A stretch of DNA of 11,371 bases from Clostridia bacterium (GTDB taxonomy: Bacteria > Bacillota > Clostridia > Christensenellales > Aristaeellaceae). Location of the stretch: the NCBI GenBank assembly GCA_017458865.1, contig JAFSZW010000508.1, positions 1 through 11,371 on the forward strand, read 5' to 3'. The notes under the pieces were generated by a model. That model worked only from the letters and a program-made list of their open reading frames with translations, was not told where the DNA came from and searched no databases. Shown here in pieces: positions 1 through 7,859 of this stretch; position 1 is the first letter of the stretch; each line of letters starts with the position of its first letter. The translations under genes were made by a program, and so were the position numbers.

Positions 1-16
1 GGAGGCCTTTGCCGCG

Positions 17-730
17 GTGGCAACGCCAATAGAGGCAGCAGATGTGCTGCTCGGGGATCTGCCGCGCGCACCGGGACTCTTTTTCTCCATGGAGGGCGTG
101 GACGGCTGCGGAAAATCGACGCAGCAGGCTGCCCTGATAGAGGAAATGCGCCGCCTGGGATGGCGCATTACCATGACCCGGGAACCTGGCGGGGATGAGG
201 TTGCAGAAAAGATCCGGAACCTTATCCTGGACCCTGCAAACAGTGAGATCCGGGATGTAACAGAGGCCTATCTGTATGCGGCGAGCCGCGCCCAGAATGC
301 GCGCGCGCTGATTCAGCCGGCAATTGACCGGGGCGAACTGGTTATCTGTGACCGGTATGTGGACTCGTCCATTGCCTACCAGGGCGGCGGGCGCAGACTG
401 GGGACGGACCGTATCCGTGCACTCAATGCCTGGGCGACGGAACATTGCATGCCGGATCTTACCGTCTACCTGAGGATGGAGCCGCATGAGGCACTGGCAA
501 GGCGCCTGAATGTCTCGGTGCCGGACCGCCTTGAGCGTGAGCAGGACAGCTTCTTTGTACGCACTTTTGAGGCATATGAGGCCTTGTACGCAGGACCGGA
601 CGGTGCGCGCACCGTGAATGTCAATGCGGGTCAGCCCATTGAGGATGTCACCCGGGAGATGCTGACAAAGGTCCGCGAAAGACTGGCGGAGATTGCCAGG
701 CCTCAGGGAACAGACGAAACTTCGAACTAA
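17..730 (+). CDS. tmk: Thymidylate kinase (dTMP kinase)
   Basis: Phosphorylates dTMP to dTDP with ATP, a cytoplasmic step in dTTP synthesis. Visible motifs: the P-loop GVDGCGKST (residues 27-35), TREPGG near 54-59, the DRY signature at 112-114 followed by SSIAYQG, and a lid segment around 164-180 with DRLEREQ. At 237 residues it is longer than the usual 205-215. The extra length is about 20 residues before the first beta strand (LFFSMEG). The start shown is GTG at 17, with GGAGG at 1-5 in front. GTG at 44 is an alternative. The frame also stays open to the window edge, so a start further upstream cannot be excluded. ATG at 89 is too late because it would delete the first strand. First gene of a run with mnmA 25 bases downstream. 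Function is secure, the start is not. Confidence 0.93.
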   Translation: MATPIEAADVLLGDLPRAPGLFFSMEGVDGCGKSTQQAALIEEMRRLGWRITMTREPGGDEVAEKIRNLILDPANSEIRDVTEAYLYAASRAQNARALIQPAIDRGELVICDRYVDSSIAYQGGGRRLGTDRIRALNAWATEHCMPDLTVYLRMEPHEALARRLNVSVPDRLEREQDSFFVRTFEAYEALYAGPDGARTVNVNAGQPIEDVTREMLTKVRERLAEIARPQGTDETSN

Positions 731-755
731 TCTTTAATTGAGAATCAGGAACAGA

Positions 756-1871
756 ATGAGCAGAATCATAGTGGGCATGTCCGGTGGCGTTGATTCCTCT
801 GTGGCAGCCATGCTTTTAAAGGAAGCCGGCCATGAGGTTCTCGGCGTTTTTATGAAGAACTGGGAAGAAAAGGATGAAAACGGCGTCTGTACAGCGGAGA
901 CGGATTATGCGGATGTCCGCAGGGTCTGCGATAAGATCGGGATTCCCTACTATACAGTGAATTTCGAGAAAATGTACTATGACCGTGTATTTGCCTACTT
1001 CCTGGATGAATACAGGAAGGGACGCACGCCGAATCCGGATGTGCTGTGCAACCGGGAGATAAAGTTCAAGGCATTCCTTGACTATGCCATGGATGTTGGG
1101 GCGGATGCCATTGCGACCGGTCATTTCTGCCGCCTTGGACACGCAGATGACGGAAAGGTTACCCTTCTGCGCGGCGTGGATCCGGGAAAGGACCAGAGCT
1201 ATTTCCTTTATATGCTCGGTCAGGCGCCACTGTCCAAAGCCATGTTTCCGGTCGGCGGCATGACCAAGGCGGAGGTGCGGCAGCTTGCTGAGTCTGCGGG
1301 TCTTTGCACCAGCGGAAAGAAGGATTCAACCGGGGTCTGCTTCATCGGTGAGCGTCGCTTTAAGCCGTTCCTCAGGCAATTTCTGCCGGCCAATCCCGGC
1401 AAAATGGTGACACCGGAGGGACGGGAGGTCGGCAGGCATGACGGCCTCATGTACTACACCCTGGGGCAGCGCCGCGGGCTTGGCATTGGCGGCGCAGGAA
1501 ACGGGGAACGGTGGTTTGTGCTTGCCAAGGATCTTGAGCGCAATGAGCTCATCGTCACGCAGGGCGGTGACCATCCGCTCCTGTACAGCCGGACATGCGA
1601 GGGCAGTGATGTTACATTTATCGCGGGTGAGGCACCGGCGGCAGAGTTTGACTGCACCTGCAAATACCGCTACAGGCAGGCGGATCAGGCAGTACATGTA
1701 ACCATTATGGGTGACCGCTGCCTGGTTGAGGCCCGTGAATCTCAGCGGGCAGTCACGCCGGGACAGAGCATGGTGTTTTATCATGGCGATGTGTGCCTGG
1801 GTGGCGCTGTAACGGACCGCGTGCTGGATGCCGGCCAGGTACCGGTGCCGGGAACGGAGGCGGAGGCGTGA
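756..1871 (+). CDS. mnmA: tRNA-specific 2-thiouridylase MnmA
   Basis: Adds sulfur to C2 of the wobble uridine (U34) of tRNAs for Lys, Glu and Gln, using ATP to activate the base and a persulfide relay for sulfur. The N-terminal PP-loop reads GMSGGVDSS (residues 7-15). The two catalytic cysteines lie in NPDVLCNRE (C98) and GVCFIGER (C195), close to the positions in E. coli MnmA (102 and 199). The C-terminal beta domain follows from about residue 210. The start is ATG at 756, preceded by CAGGA. An in-frame TTG at 738 would add six residues that the family lacks. Length 371 residues is normal. The stop overlaps the GTG of the next gene by four bases, suggesting translational coupling. Confidence 0.96.
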   Translation: MSRIIVGMSGGVDSSVAAMLLKEAGHEVLGVFMKNWEEKDENGVCTAETDYADVRRVCDKIGIPYYTVNFEKMYYDRVFAYFLDEYRKGRTPNPDVLCNREIKFKAFLDYAMDVGADAIATGHFCRLGHADDGKVTLLRGVDPGKDQSYFLYMLGQAPLSKAMFPVGGMTKAEVRQLAESAGLCTSGKKDSTGVCFIGERRFKPFLRQFLPANPGKMVTPEGREVGRHDGLMYYTLGQRRGLGIGGAGNGERWFVLAKDLERNELIVTQGGDHPLLYSRTCEGSDVTFIAGEAPAAEFDCTCKYRYRQADQAVHVTIMGDRCLVEARESQRAVTPGQSMVFYHGDVCLGGAVTDRVLDAGQVPVPGTEAEA

Positions 1872-2410
1872 ACGGATGGCAGCGATTCTGGGGGCATCTT
1901 TTGACCATTACCAGACACCGTCATAAGGTGATTGCCCACTGTGCACGGGCTGGCATCCTCTGGCAGGGCCTGCGGCACGACCTGTCCAAGTACAGCCTCA
2001 CAGAATTCCGGGAAGGCGTGCGCTTTTTTGACGGTACGCATTCGCCGACAGAAGATGAACGGAAGACGTACGGGTATTCCCTTGCATGGATGCACCACAA
2101 GGGCCGCAACCGGCATCACTGGGAGTACTGGACGGATTACAATATGGAGGAGCACAGGTATACGGCTGTGCCCATGCCAAGATGCTTTATGGCTGAGATG
2201 ATCTGTGACCGCCTGGCAGCCAGCAAGATCTACAGGGGAAAGGCGTATACGGATGCATCGCCGCTTGAGTACCTGCAGCATGGGAAGATGCACGATTCCA
2301 TGCACAGAGAAACGTACGAGACGCTGCTCCGCTTCCTGACACAGCTCAGGGATGAGGGCGAGGCGGCAATGTTTAAGAGTCTCAGAGAGTATGTAAGGGA
2401 GAAACCATGA
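1868..2410 (+). CDS. DUF5662 family protein
   Basis: A 180-residue soluble protein of unknown function that I recognise as DUF5662. It is rich in histidine and acidic residues: HRHK at 17-20, RHDLSK at 36-41 (H37, D38), HH at 76-77, HH at 83-84, then EMICDR at 110-115. This spacing of HD and later His/Asp residues looks like a metal-binding, HD-phosphohydrolase-like site, but that is inference. The start is GTG at 1868. It overlaps the mnmA stop as GTGA and has GGAGG at 1856-1860, seven bases upstream; the frame runs open further into mnmA, but that part reads as a shadow. The stop overlaps the next ATG by four bases. Lying between two RNA-modification genes, it may serve RNA or nucleotide metabolism, but nothing in the sequence proves this. 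Confidence 0.85.
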   Translation: MNGWQRFWGHLLTITRHRHKVIAHCARAGILWQGLRHDLSKYSLTEFREGVRFFDGTHSPTEDERKTYGYSLAWMHHKGRNRHHWEYWTDYNMEEHRYTAVPMPRCFMAEMICDRLAASKIYRGKAYTDASPLEYLQHGKMHDSMHRETYETLLRFLTQLRDEGEAAMFKSLREYVREKP

Positions 2411-3117
2411 GATTGCAGAAGTATATGGCCATGTGCGGCGTGGCCGCCCGGCGGAAATGCGAGGAGATGATTACGGCAGGCCGTGTTACGGTTAATGGCG
2501 TGGTTGTCGATGTGCTGGGCAGCAAGGTAGAGGAGGGGGATCAGGTATGCCTTGACGGGCAGCTGCTGGTGCCCGAGGAGAAAAAGGTGGTTATCCTCTA
2601 TCATAAGCCGGCCGGTGAGGTGACAACGGTCAACGATGACAAGGAGCGGGACACGGTCATGGACCACTTCCGCGATCTGCCGGAACGGGTGTATCCCATT
2701 GGCCGGCTGGATTATGACACCGAGGGTGTGCTGCTGCTGACCAATGACGGGGCGCTTGCCCAGAAACTCACGCATCCCTCATCCGAGGTGGACAAGGTCT
2801 ACCTTGCGCGCATCTCCGGCAGACTGAGCCCGGATGAGGTCCGGAAGCTGAGAAATGGCGTCATGATGGAGGGCGAGGAGCGCATGACCTGGCCTGCACG
2901 TGTACGCATTGTCCGTGAGGGCGATATATACAGCGACGTTATCGTAATCATCCACGAGGGCCGAAACCGTCAGGTCCGGCGGATGATTGAGGCAGTCGGA
3001 CACCAGGTGGTCATGTTGCGCCGCGTGCGCTTCGGCCCGGTTGAGCTGGGAAGCCTTGAACGCGGCCAGTGGCGGTATCTGACGGATGCTGAAATTGAGA
3101 AGCTGCATCAGGTCTGA
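2407..3117 (+). CDS. rluB: 23S rRNA pseudouridine synthase, RluB/RsuA family
   Basis: Isomerises a uridine in ribosomal RNA to pseudouridine. The N-terminal S4 RNA-binding domain (about residues 1-50) begins MRLQKYMAMCGVAARRKCEE. The catalytic motif GRLDYDTEG at 99-107 carries the essential aspartate D102. The family's C-terminal motif EGRNRQVRRM is at 184-193. Length of 236 residues fits RluB/RsuA/RluE. The tandem AARRKCEE S4 start and the overall pattern favour RluB (position 2605 of 23S rRNA in E. coli numbering) over RsuA (16S), but the target is an inference from family resemblance. ATG at 2407 overlaps the previous stop as ATGA, with AAGGGA upstream. It is the last gene of the left cluster. 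Confidence 0.9.
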   Translation: MRLQKYMAMCGVAARRKCEEMITAGRVTVNGVVVDVLGSKVEEGDQVCLDGQLLVPEEKKVVILYHKPAGEVTTVNDDKERDTVMDHFRDLPERVYPIGRLDYDTEGVLLLTNDGALAQKLTHPSSEVDKVYLARISGRLSPDEVRKLRNGVMMEGEERMTWPARVRIVREGDIYSDVIVIIHEGRNRQVRRMIEAVGHQVVMLRRVRFGPVELGSLERGQWRYLTDAEIEKLHQV

Positions 3118-3282
3118 TCTGCGGCAGGCAGTGCCGTAAATGGCAAATGACAGCGCGGAATCTGCCAAAGTGCACCGGATCAGATGCAATGCCAAAAGTT
3201 GAGGATGCCTGCCAGATGGGAATGGGTGCCGGTTCAGTACGGCGCCGAAAGACCAGGGGACTTTCTTTAAGGAGGGAATTCC

Positions 3283-6198
3283 ATGAAAAGCGATCTTACC
3301 TGCCCGGTTGAGGTCATGCATGTTCTAATCACCGGCGAGCCCCGGGAGGACGGGACGGAACAGGTGGTCTGCGTCATAGACTTTCATTCACTTGAGCCGG
3401 ACAAAACGGTAGACAGTGTGCAGATGAATATTGTCTGTTACAGTGACGACGGGATGCGTCTGGGCGGACGTCTGGTCCGTTCGCATGCGCATGACCGGCA
3501 GGGAGACGATTTCACCGGGACATTCAGGCCGGAACATGTAAACGGAACTTCCCGTGTCGAGGCAAGCGTCGAGAAAGTCTGGTTTAATGACGGCGTGATC
3601 TGGCGCAGGGAAGAGCGCAATGTGCGTGAGTACGAGTCGAACCAGCTGCCGGAAGGCCGGGAACTGGACCGGCTCAGATCTGTAGCAGGTCCGGATGCTG
3701 TTGGGTATGCGCGCGAGGATGATACGGTATGGCTCTGTGTCTGCGGACGGGCTAACCGGACGAGCGATGAGGCCTGCAAACGCTGCGGACGGGCGCGAAA
3801 CGATACTGTCACCTCCTTTTCCAAAGAGCACATTGAGGCGACGCTGGGCGTCCAGGAACGGAAGCTTGAGGAGCAGAGTCAGGAAAGCCTGCGGCGTTCT
3901 GCGGAGCAGAACGCACGGGAAATGGAAGCGGCCCAGGCAAGGCAGAAAAAGCAAAAGCGGCGTGTCCGCCGCATCATCGGCTGGATGATCTTCATCATCC
4001 TTGTACTCTCTGCCTGGCGCTGGGGCGTACCGCTTGCGGCGGATTTCGTTGCGAAGCAGCGCCTTGAGAGCGGCAAACCGGATGAGGCAAAGAAGATTTA
4101 CGAATGGGTCGGACGGCTCTGGCCGGATGAATATGGTGCAGGGGATAAGGCACGGGCTGCGGAGCAGGCCATTATCGCTCAGATGATCGAGATCGACTCT
4201 GAGGATTCGCTGAGGACTGCTCAGGCAAGGGCTGCTGCCATAGAGGATACGCAGATGTACGCTGAGGCCAGTCTGGCCCTGGCACAGCGCTATATTGACC
4301 AGGGCAAAACCAGTGAGGCCGAGACACTGCTGCGCAGTCTCGAGTCGAATGCGGCGGCCAGGAACCTCCTGCAGGAGCTGCTTTACGGCATGGCCAAGGC
4401 GGCGAAAGAGAAACTTGACTTTGACTATGCCATCCAGGTATTCACGGAACTGGGCGGCTACATGGACAGCGATACGCAGCGTCAGGATGCCATCTATCTG
4501 CAGGCGCGCCAGATGATGCGTGAGGACAGACTGGAGGAGGCAACCGGGAAGTTCCTGCAGGTCTCAGGCTACATGGATTCGCTTGAACTGGTGCGCCGCT
4601 GCACATATCAGCTGGCCGGGGAAAAGCGGACAGACGGCAGCCTGCTTGAGGCAGCTGAGCTCTATGAGAGCCTTGGCGTGTATGAGGATGCGAAGAATCT
4701 GGGCAGGGCGTGCCGGTATGATGCCGGCATTGCAGCGATTTCGGCCGGTGACCTGAAAACGGCTGCTGAGCAGCTGAAACTGGCCGGGGATTACGAGGAT
4801 GCGAAGGAACGCTTTGAGGAGGCGGCATTTACACTGGGCAACGCTTCGCTGCAGGACGGCGATTACGAAACGGCGATCTACTGGCTGGAGCAGCTGCAGA
4901 TGACAGAGGCTGTCCAGACGGCGTACAACCAGGCGCAGTATGCCCAGGCACAGCAAATGGAACAGGCCGGCGATCGTGAGGATGCAGCCATTCTGTACGC
5001 ATCTCTTGGCAACTACGAGGATGCTGTCGCACGCGCACAGCAGATTGAGTACGATATTGCCAAAGCGAAGATGGCGCAGGGCGCTTTAGAGGAGGCACTG
5101 GACCGCTTTGAGGGCCTTGGCAAGTTTGAGGACAGCCAGACACAGGCGGAAAACTGCAGGCGGGAGATCGCGGAACGCGCTTTTGAGAGTGGCGATTATG
5201 ACAGAGCCATGCTGTATTTTTCGCAGATGTCGGATAAAAAGGCGTCCGACCAGGGCATTGTCCGCTGCCATTATGAAATCGCTGAGCTGAAAGCCGGTGA
5301 GGCGGCGTACAAAGAGGCCTCAGATGAGTATAAGCTTTGCGGCAGTTACCTGGACGCGGAGGAAAAAGCCGCGCAGATGCGTTACAAATGGGCGGAATCG
5401 CTTGAGCAGGAGACGCAGTATGAGGCAGCTGCCCGCGAATTCCGTGATCTCGGCCATTATCTGGATGCCGCGGCACGCGCACAGCATTGCGAGGACCTGT
5501 GGCTGGGAGACGTATACCGGAACGCAAAGCTGGACCTGGAGACGGGCAATTATGTGAGCGTCCTCGAGGCGCTGGAACCGTATCAGACAGCAGAACTGCC
5601 GGAGCGGTACAGCGACATGTTCAAAATGATTGAGGAGGCCTGCCTTGGACGGGCACAGGAGCTGATTAATCAGCAGCGTCCGCTGGATGCGCTGCCGTAT
5701 CTCAGACGGATTTCAGGCAATCGCCAGGCACAAAAACGTCTAAGCGATTATGTCTACCGGATTATCGGCACGTGGAAGGCTCGAAATGGCATGGAATTCG
5801 TGTTCCGTCCGGACGGATCGTGCACCATTGACGGTAAAAACCTGTACTTTGGCGGCACCGGGTATTATGTGTTTGTGGACAGTGAACCGTATCCGACAAA
5901 ACGCACATACCAGGTAGTCAGCCTGCGCGGAAACACGCTGGTACTCAAGGAATATGGTGCGGACACCAACCTGCGTCTCAGCTATGTTGGTGAACCGACG
6001 CCGGCAGAAATAACCGGTCCAGCAGAGGATACAGATGAGACGGAACCGGATGAATCTGCCGTGCCTGAGGGCGAGTCTGCTGAGACAACGACTGAACAAA
6101 TGCAGAGTGGCCTGGCAAAAGTGGTATTGATTGATCCGGCCTCAGACACGGATGCCTCTGACCAGACGGCAGATGGCGATACTCAGACGGAGGAGTAG
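3283..6198 (+). CDS. Membrane-anchored zinc-ribbon / TPR-like repeat protein
   Basis: A 971-residue multidomain protein, not assigned to a named gene. In order: an N-terminal beta-rich domain (about 1-115); a zinc ribbon with C152, C154, C165 and C168; a charged helical, probably coiled-coil segment (about 180-229) ending in KKQKRRVRR; one membrane span (about 231-250, IIGWMIFIILVLSAW); twelve 37-residue alpha-helical repeats (about 319-762); a beta-rich domain starting IIGTW at 827; and an acidic Thr/Glu/Asp tail from about 903. The basic patch before the span suggests an inside N-terminus and an exported repeat region, but orientation is not proven. ATG at 3283 has a strong AAGGAGGG site. 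It probably scaffolds other envelope proteins, perhaps those encoded by the three genes after it, which is an inference. The stop lies two bases before the next ATG. Confidence 0.9.
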   Translation: MKSDLTCPVEVMHVLITGEPREDGTEQVVCVIDFHSLEPDKTVDSVQMNIVCYSDDGMRLGGRLVRSHAHDRQGDDFTGTFRPEHVNGTSRVEASVEKVWFNDGVIWRREERNVREYESNQLPEGRELDRLRSVAGPDAVGYAREDDTVWLCVCGRANRTSDEACKRCGRARNDTVTSFSKEHIEATLGVQERKLEEQSQESLRRSAEQNAREMEAAQARQKKQKRRVRRIIGWMIFIILVLSAWRWGVPLAADFVAKQRLESGKPDEAKKIYEWVGRLWPDEYGAGDKARAAEQAIIAQMIEIDSEDSLRTAQARAAAIEDTQMYAEASLALAQRYIDQGKTSEAETLLRSLESNAAARNLLQELLYGMAKAAKEKLDFDYAIQVFTELGGYMDSDTQRQDAIYLQARQMMREDRLEEATGKFLQVSGYMDSLELVRRCTYQLAGEKRTDGSLLEAAELYESLGVYEDAKNLGRACRYDAGIAAISAGDLKTAAEQLKLAGDYEDAKERFEEAAFTLGNASLQDGDYETAIYWLEQLQMTEAVQTAYNQAQYAQAQQMEQAGDREDAAILYASLGNYEDAVARAQQIEYDIAKAKMAQGALEEALDRFEGLGKFEDSQTQAENCRREIAERAFESGDYDRAMLYFSQMSDKKASDQGIVRCHYEIAELKAGEAAYKEASDEYKLCGSYLDAEEKAAQMRYKWAESLEQETQYEAAAREFRDLGHYLDAAARAQHCEDLWLGDVYRNAKLDLETGNYVSVLEALEPYQTAELPERYSDMFKMIEEACLGRAQELINQQRPLDALPYLRRISGNRQAQKRLSDYVYRIIGTWKARNGMEFVFRPDGSCTIDGKNLYFGGTGYYVFVDSEPYPTKRTYQVVSLRGNTLVLKEYGADTNLRLSYVGEPTPAEITGPAEDTDETEPDESAVPEGESAETTTEQMQSGLAKVVLIDPASDTDASDQTADGDTQTEE
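4237..5568 (+). repeat. Twelve coding repeats of exactly 37 residues (111 bases)
   Basis: Inside the TPR-like protein, the anchor of the motif G-x-Y-x-D/E-A/S falls at residues 393, 430, 467, 504, 541, 578, 615, 652, 689 and 726, each 37 apart with no insertion or deletion. Two more degenerate units fit the same register at 319 and 356. A unit reads as helix A (YxxAxxxxxxGDYxxA) followed by helix B (FxxLGxYxDA). Units at 541 and 652 have lost the aromatic anchor but keep the phase. The units differ strongly in DNA sequence, so the array is old and held by selection on protein structure. Confidence 0.85.
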
Positions 6199-6200
6199 TC

Positions 6201-6590
6201 ATGCCGAAACGCAAGGATCTGCTGCTCATTGTGGGTGCGCTTTGCCTGGCCCTTATCCTCTTTCTGATATCCAGATACATGGGATCCGGGGATGTTTCCA
6301 CGGTTGTTGCCCGGGTAAACGGCGAGGAGGTCCTCCGCAAATCCCTGCTGACGGATGGACGGTATGAGATCCCGCTGGGTGAGGGAGAAATCAACATCAT
6401 TCGGGTGGAAAAAGGCGTTGTCTGGATGGAGGAGGCCAACTGCCGGGACGGGCTGTGCATAGGGCAGGGAAAGATGCGAAACCGTGCAAAGAGCATCGTA
6501 TGCCTGCCGCACAATCTGGTCATCACGCTTGAGGGCGAACCGGTTTCAACCGGGAGCGATACGGATGAACTGGATGTCATCATTTACTGA
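6201..6590 (+). CDS. NusG domain II-containing membrane-anchored protein
   Basis: A 129-residue protein with one N-terminal membrane span (about residues 6-27, LLLIVGALCLALILFLI) followed by an exported domain. The domain shows the signature I associate with NusG_II proteins of Firmicutes: VNGEEV at 39-44, then EANCRDGLCIGQG (C81, C86), then SIVCLPHNLVI with C101. It is not the transcription factor NusG: the NGN and KOW parts are absent. Function is unknown for the family; members are often encoded near envelope or redox-membrane genes. GGAGGA at 6189-6194 lies six bases before ATG 6201, inside the end of the TPR gene, so translation is probably coupled. The three cysteines may form a disulfide or bind a metal outside the cell, which is an inference. 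Confidence 0.85.
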   Translation: MPKRKDLLLIVGALCLALILFLISRYMGSGDVSTVVARVNGEEVLRKSLLTDGRYEIPLGEGEINIIRVEKGVVWMEEANCRDGLCIGQGKMRNRAKSIVCLPHNLVITLEGEPVSTGSDTDELDVIIY

Positions 6591-6614
6591 TTGGTAAGGA
6601 GCTTTCGCGAAACA

Positions 6615-7859
6615 ATGCAATTGTTAAGAGCCTGGAACAACGATGCGAGACAGACACCGGATGATCGTTACGTGGCTGTCTGTGATGGCATACGCATCCT
6701 GGCGATCTTCATGGTGGTCTGGTTTCATGTCTGGCAGCAGTCATGGCTTTATGCCGGACTTGAGCTGTTTGGAAAGCGCATCAGCCTGGATCCGCTGGTC
6801 CGGTCCGGATATATGCATGTGGACCTGATGATTCTCATATCCGGTTTCTGCCTGTATCTGCCCTATACACGGATTGCACCATCCCAGCCATTGCCCGGCA
6901 TCCTGGGGTTCTATAAGAAACGGCTTGTCAGGATTGCACCGTCCTACTATCTTACCATTGCAATCATGCTTGCTGTGGCAATAGCGACGGATGCCTATAA
7001 GAGCGGGTATCCGACGCTGCAGATGGACCTGATTACCCATCTGACATTTACGCAGATGTTCAGGATGGAAACCTACTACTTTACGCATCTCAATGCGGCG
7101 CTATGGACCATTGCTCTTGAGATGCAGCTGTATCTGGTTTTCCCCTTCCTGGCCCGGCTGATGCGCCGTTTCCCTGTGCTGACGACGCTGGTTCCACTTG
7201 TTGCCTGCACATATTTCCGCTGGATCCTCCAGCATGCACTGTGGGATATTACACCATATTTCAACCAGTTTCCGGCGTATCTGGATGTATTTGTCCTTGG
7301 TATGTTCACGGCATTTCTGTATGGCAGAATGCGCAGCCTGCCGCACAATGCACTGACCCGGATCCTCTGTTCCGCAGGCACAGTCCTGGCGTTCATTTGC
7401 ATTATCCGCCTGGCCTTTTCGCAGTCCAGTTATGGAAATGCAGGCGTCCTTCAGCAGGGACAGGTCATGCACCGGCTGCCGATGGCGCTTGCCGGCGCGG
7501 CACTTCTGATTCTGGCCGGCAATGCGGGATGGCTTATCCGGCATGTGCTTGGGAATCCGCTCACACATTTTCTGTCCGGTATTTCCATGCACATATACAT
7601 CTGGAATCAGGTGCTGGCAGTCTGGCTGCTGCAGTACCGCGTTGTTCCGAGCAACTTTGAACATCCCAATTACGAGGGTGACCATGTCTGGCAGGTTCGT
7701 TATACCGCAGTGTGCGCCGTCGTGATTCTGATCGTTGCTGTCGTTATGACATATGGATTCGAGCGCCCCGTGACGAGACTGCTGCTGGGCCGGAAGGCCC
7801 AAAAGCAGCCGGATGCCAGTGCGGCAAAGGCTGCTGAACCAGGAGAACAGAAAACATGA
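6615..7859 (+). CDS. Acyltransferase 3 family membrane protein (OafA/YrhL-like)
   Basis: An integral membrane O-acyltransferase, probably acetylating a cell-surface sugar or polymer. The active-site region CDGIRILAIFMVVWFHVW (residues 23-40) carries R27 and catalytic-type H38 in the first span. Later family features are FYKKRLVRIAPSYY, NAALWTIALEMQLYLVFPF and YLDVFVLGMF. About ten hydrophobic spans are visible, ending near residue 390, with a short polar tail. The start is taken as ATG 6615 with AAGGAG at 6596-6601, a rather long 13-base spacer; an in-frame TTG at 6591, directly after the previous stop, is the alternative. The acceptor cannot be named from sequence. The last four bases overlap the start of the dehydrogenase gene. 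Confidence 0.9.
   Translation: MQLLRAWNNDARQTPDDRYVAVCDGIRILAIFMVVWFHVWQQSWLYAGLELFGKRISLDPLVRSGYMHVDLMILISGFCLYLPYTRIAPSQPLPGILGFYKKRLVRIAPSYYLTIAIMLAVAIATDAYKSGYPTLQMDLITHLTFTQMFRMETYYFTHLNAALWTIALEMQLYLVFPFLARLMRRFPVLTTLVPLVACTYFRWILQHALWDITPYFNQFPAYLDVFVLGMFTAFLYGRMRSLPHNALTRILCSAGTVLAFICIIRLAFSQSSYGNAGVLQQGQVMHRLPMALAGAALLILAGNAGWLIRHVLGNPLTHFLSGISMHIYIWNQVLAVWLLQYRVVPSNFEHPNYEGDHVWQVRYTAVCAVVILIVAVVMTYGFERPVTRLLLGRKAQKQPDASAAKAAEPGEQKT

Noticed and set aside
1793..1867. Longer start for the DUF5662 gene inside mnmA
   Set aside because: The segment encodes Gly/Arg-rich shadow sequence, while GTG 1868 has a well-placed GGAGG and a coupling overlap.
3122..3136. Hairpin CGGCA/TGCCG after rluB as a terminator
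   Set aside because: Only five pairs and no T-run follows, so the left cluster may read through into the TPR gene.
3199..3235. Possible promoter (TTGAGG) before the TPR gene
   Set aside because: No acceptable -10 box at 16-18 bases distance.
4829..5527. - strand open frame of 232 codons inside the TPR gene
   Set aside because: Its composition (Pro, Arg, Ser rich) is typical of the shadow of a GC-rich gene, and there is no ribosome site or known domain.
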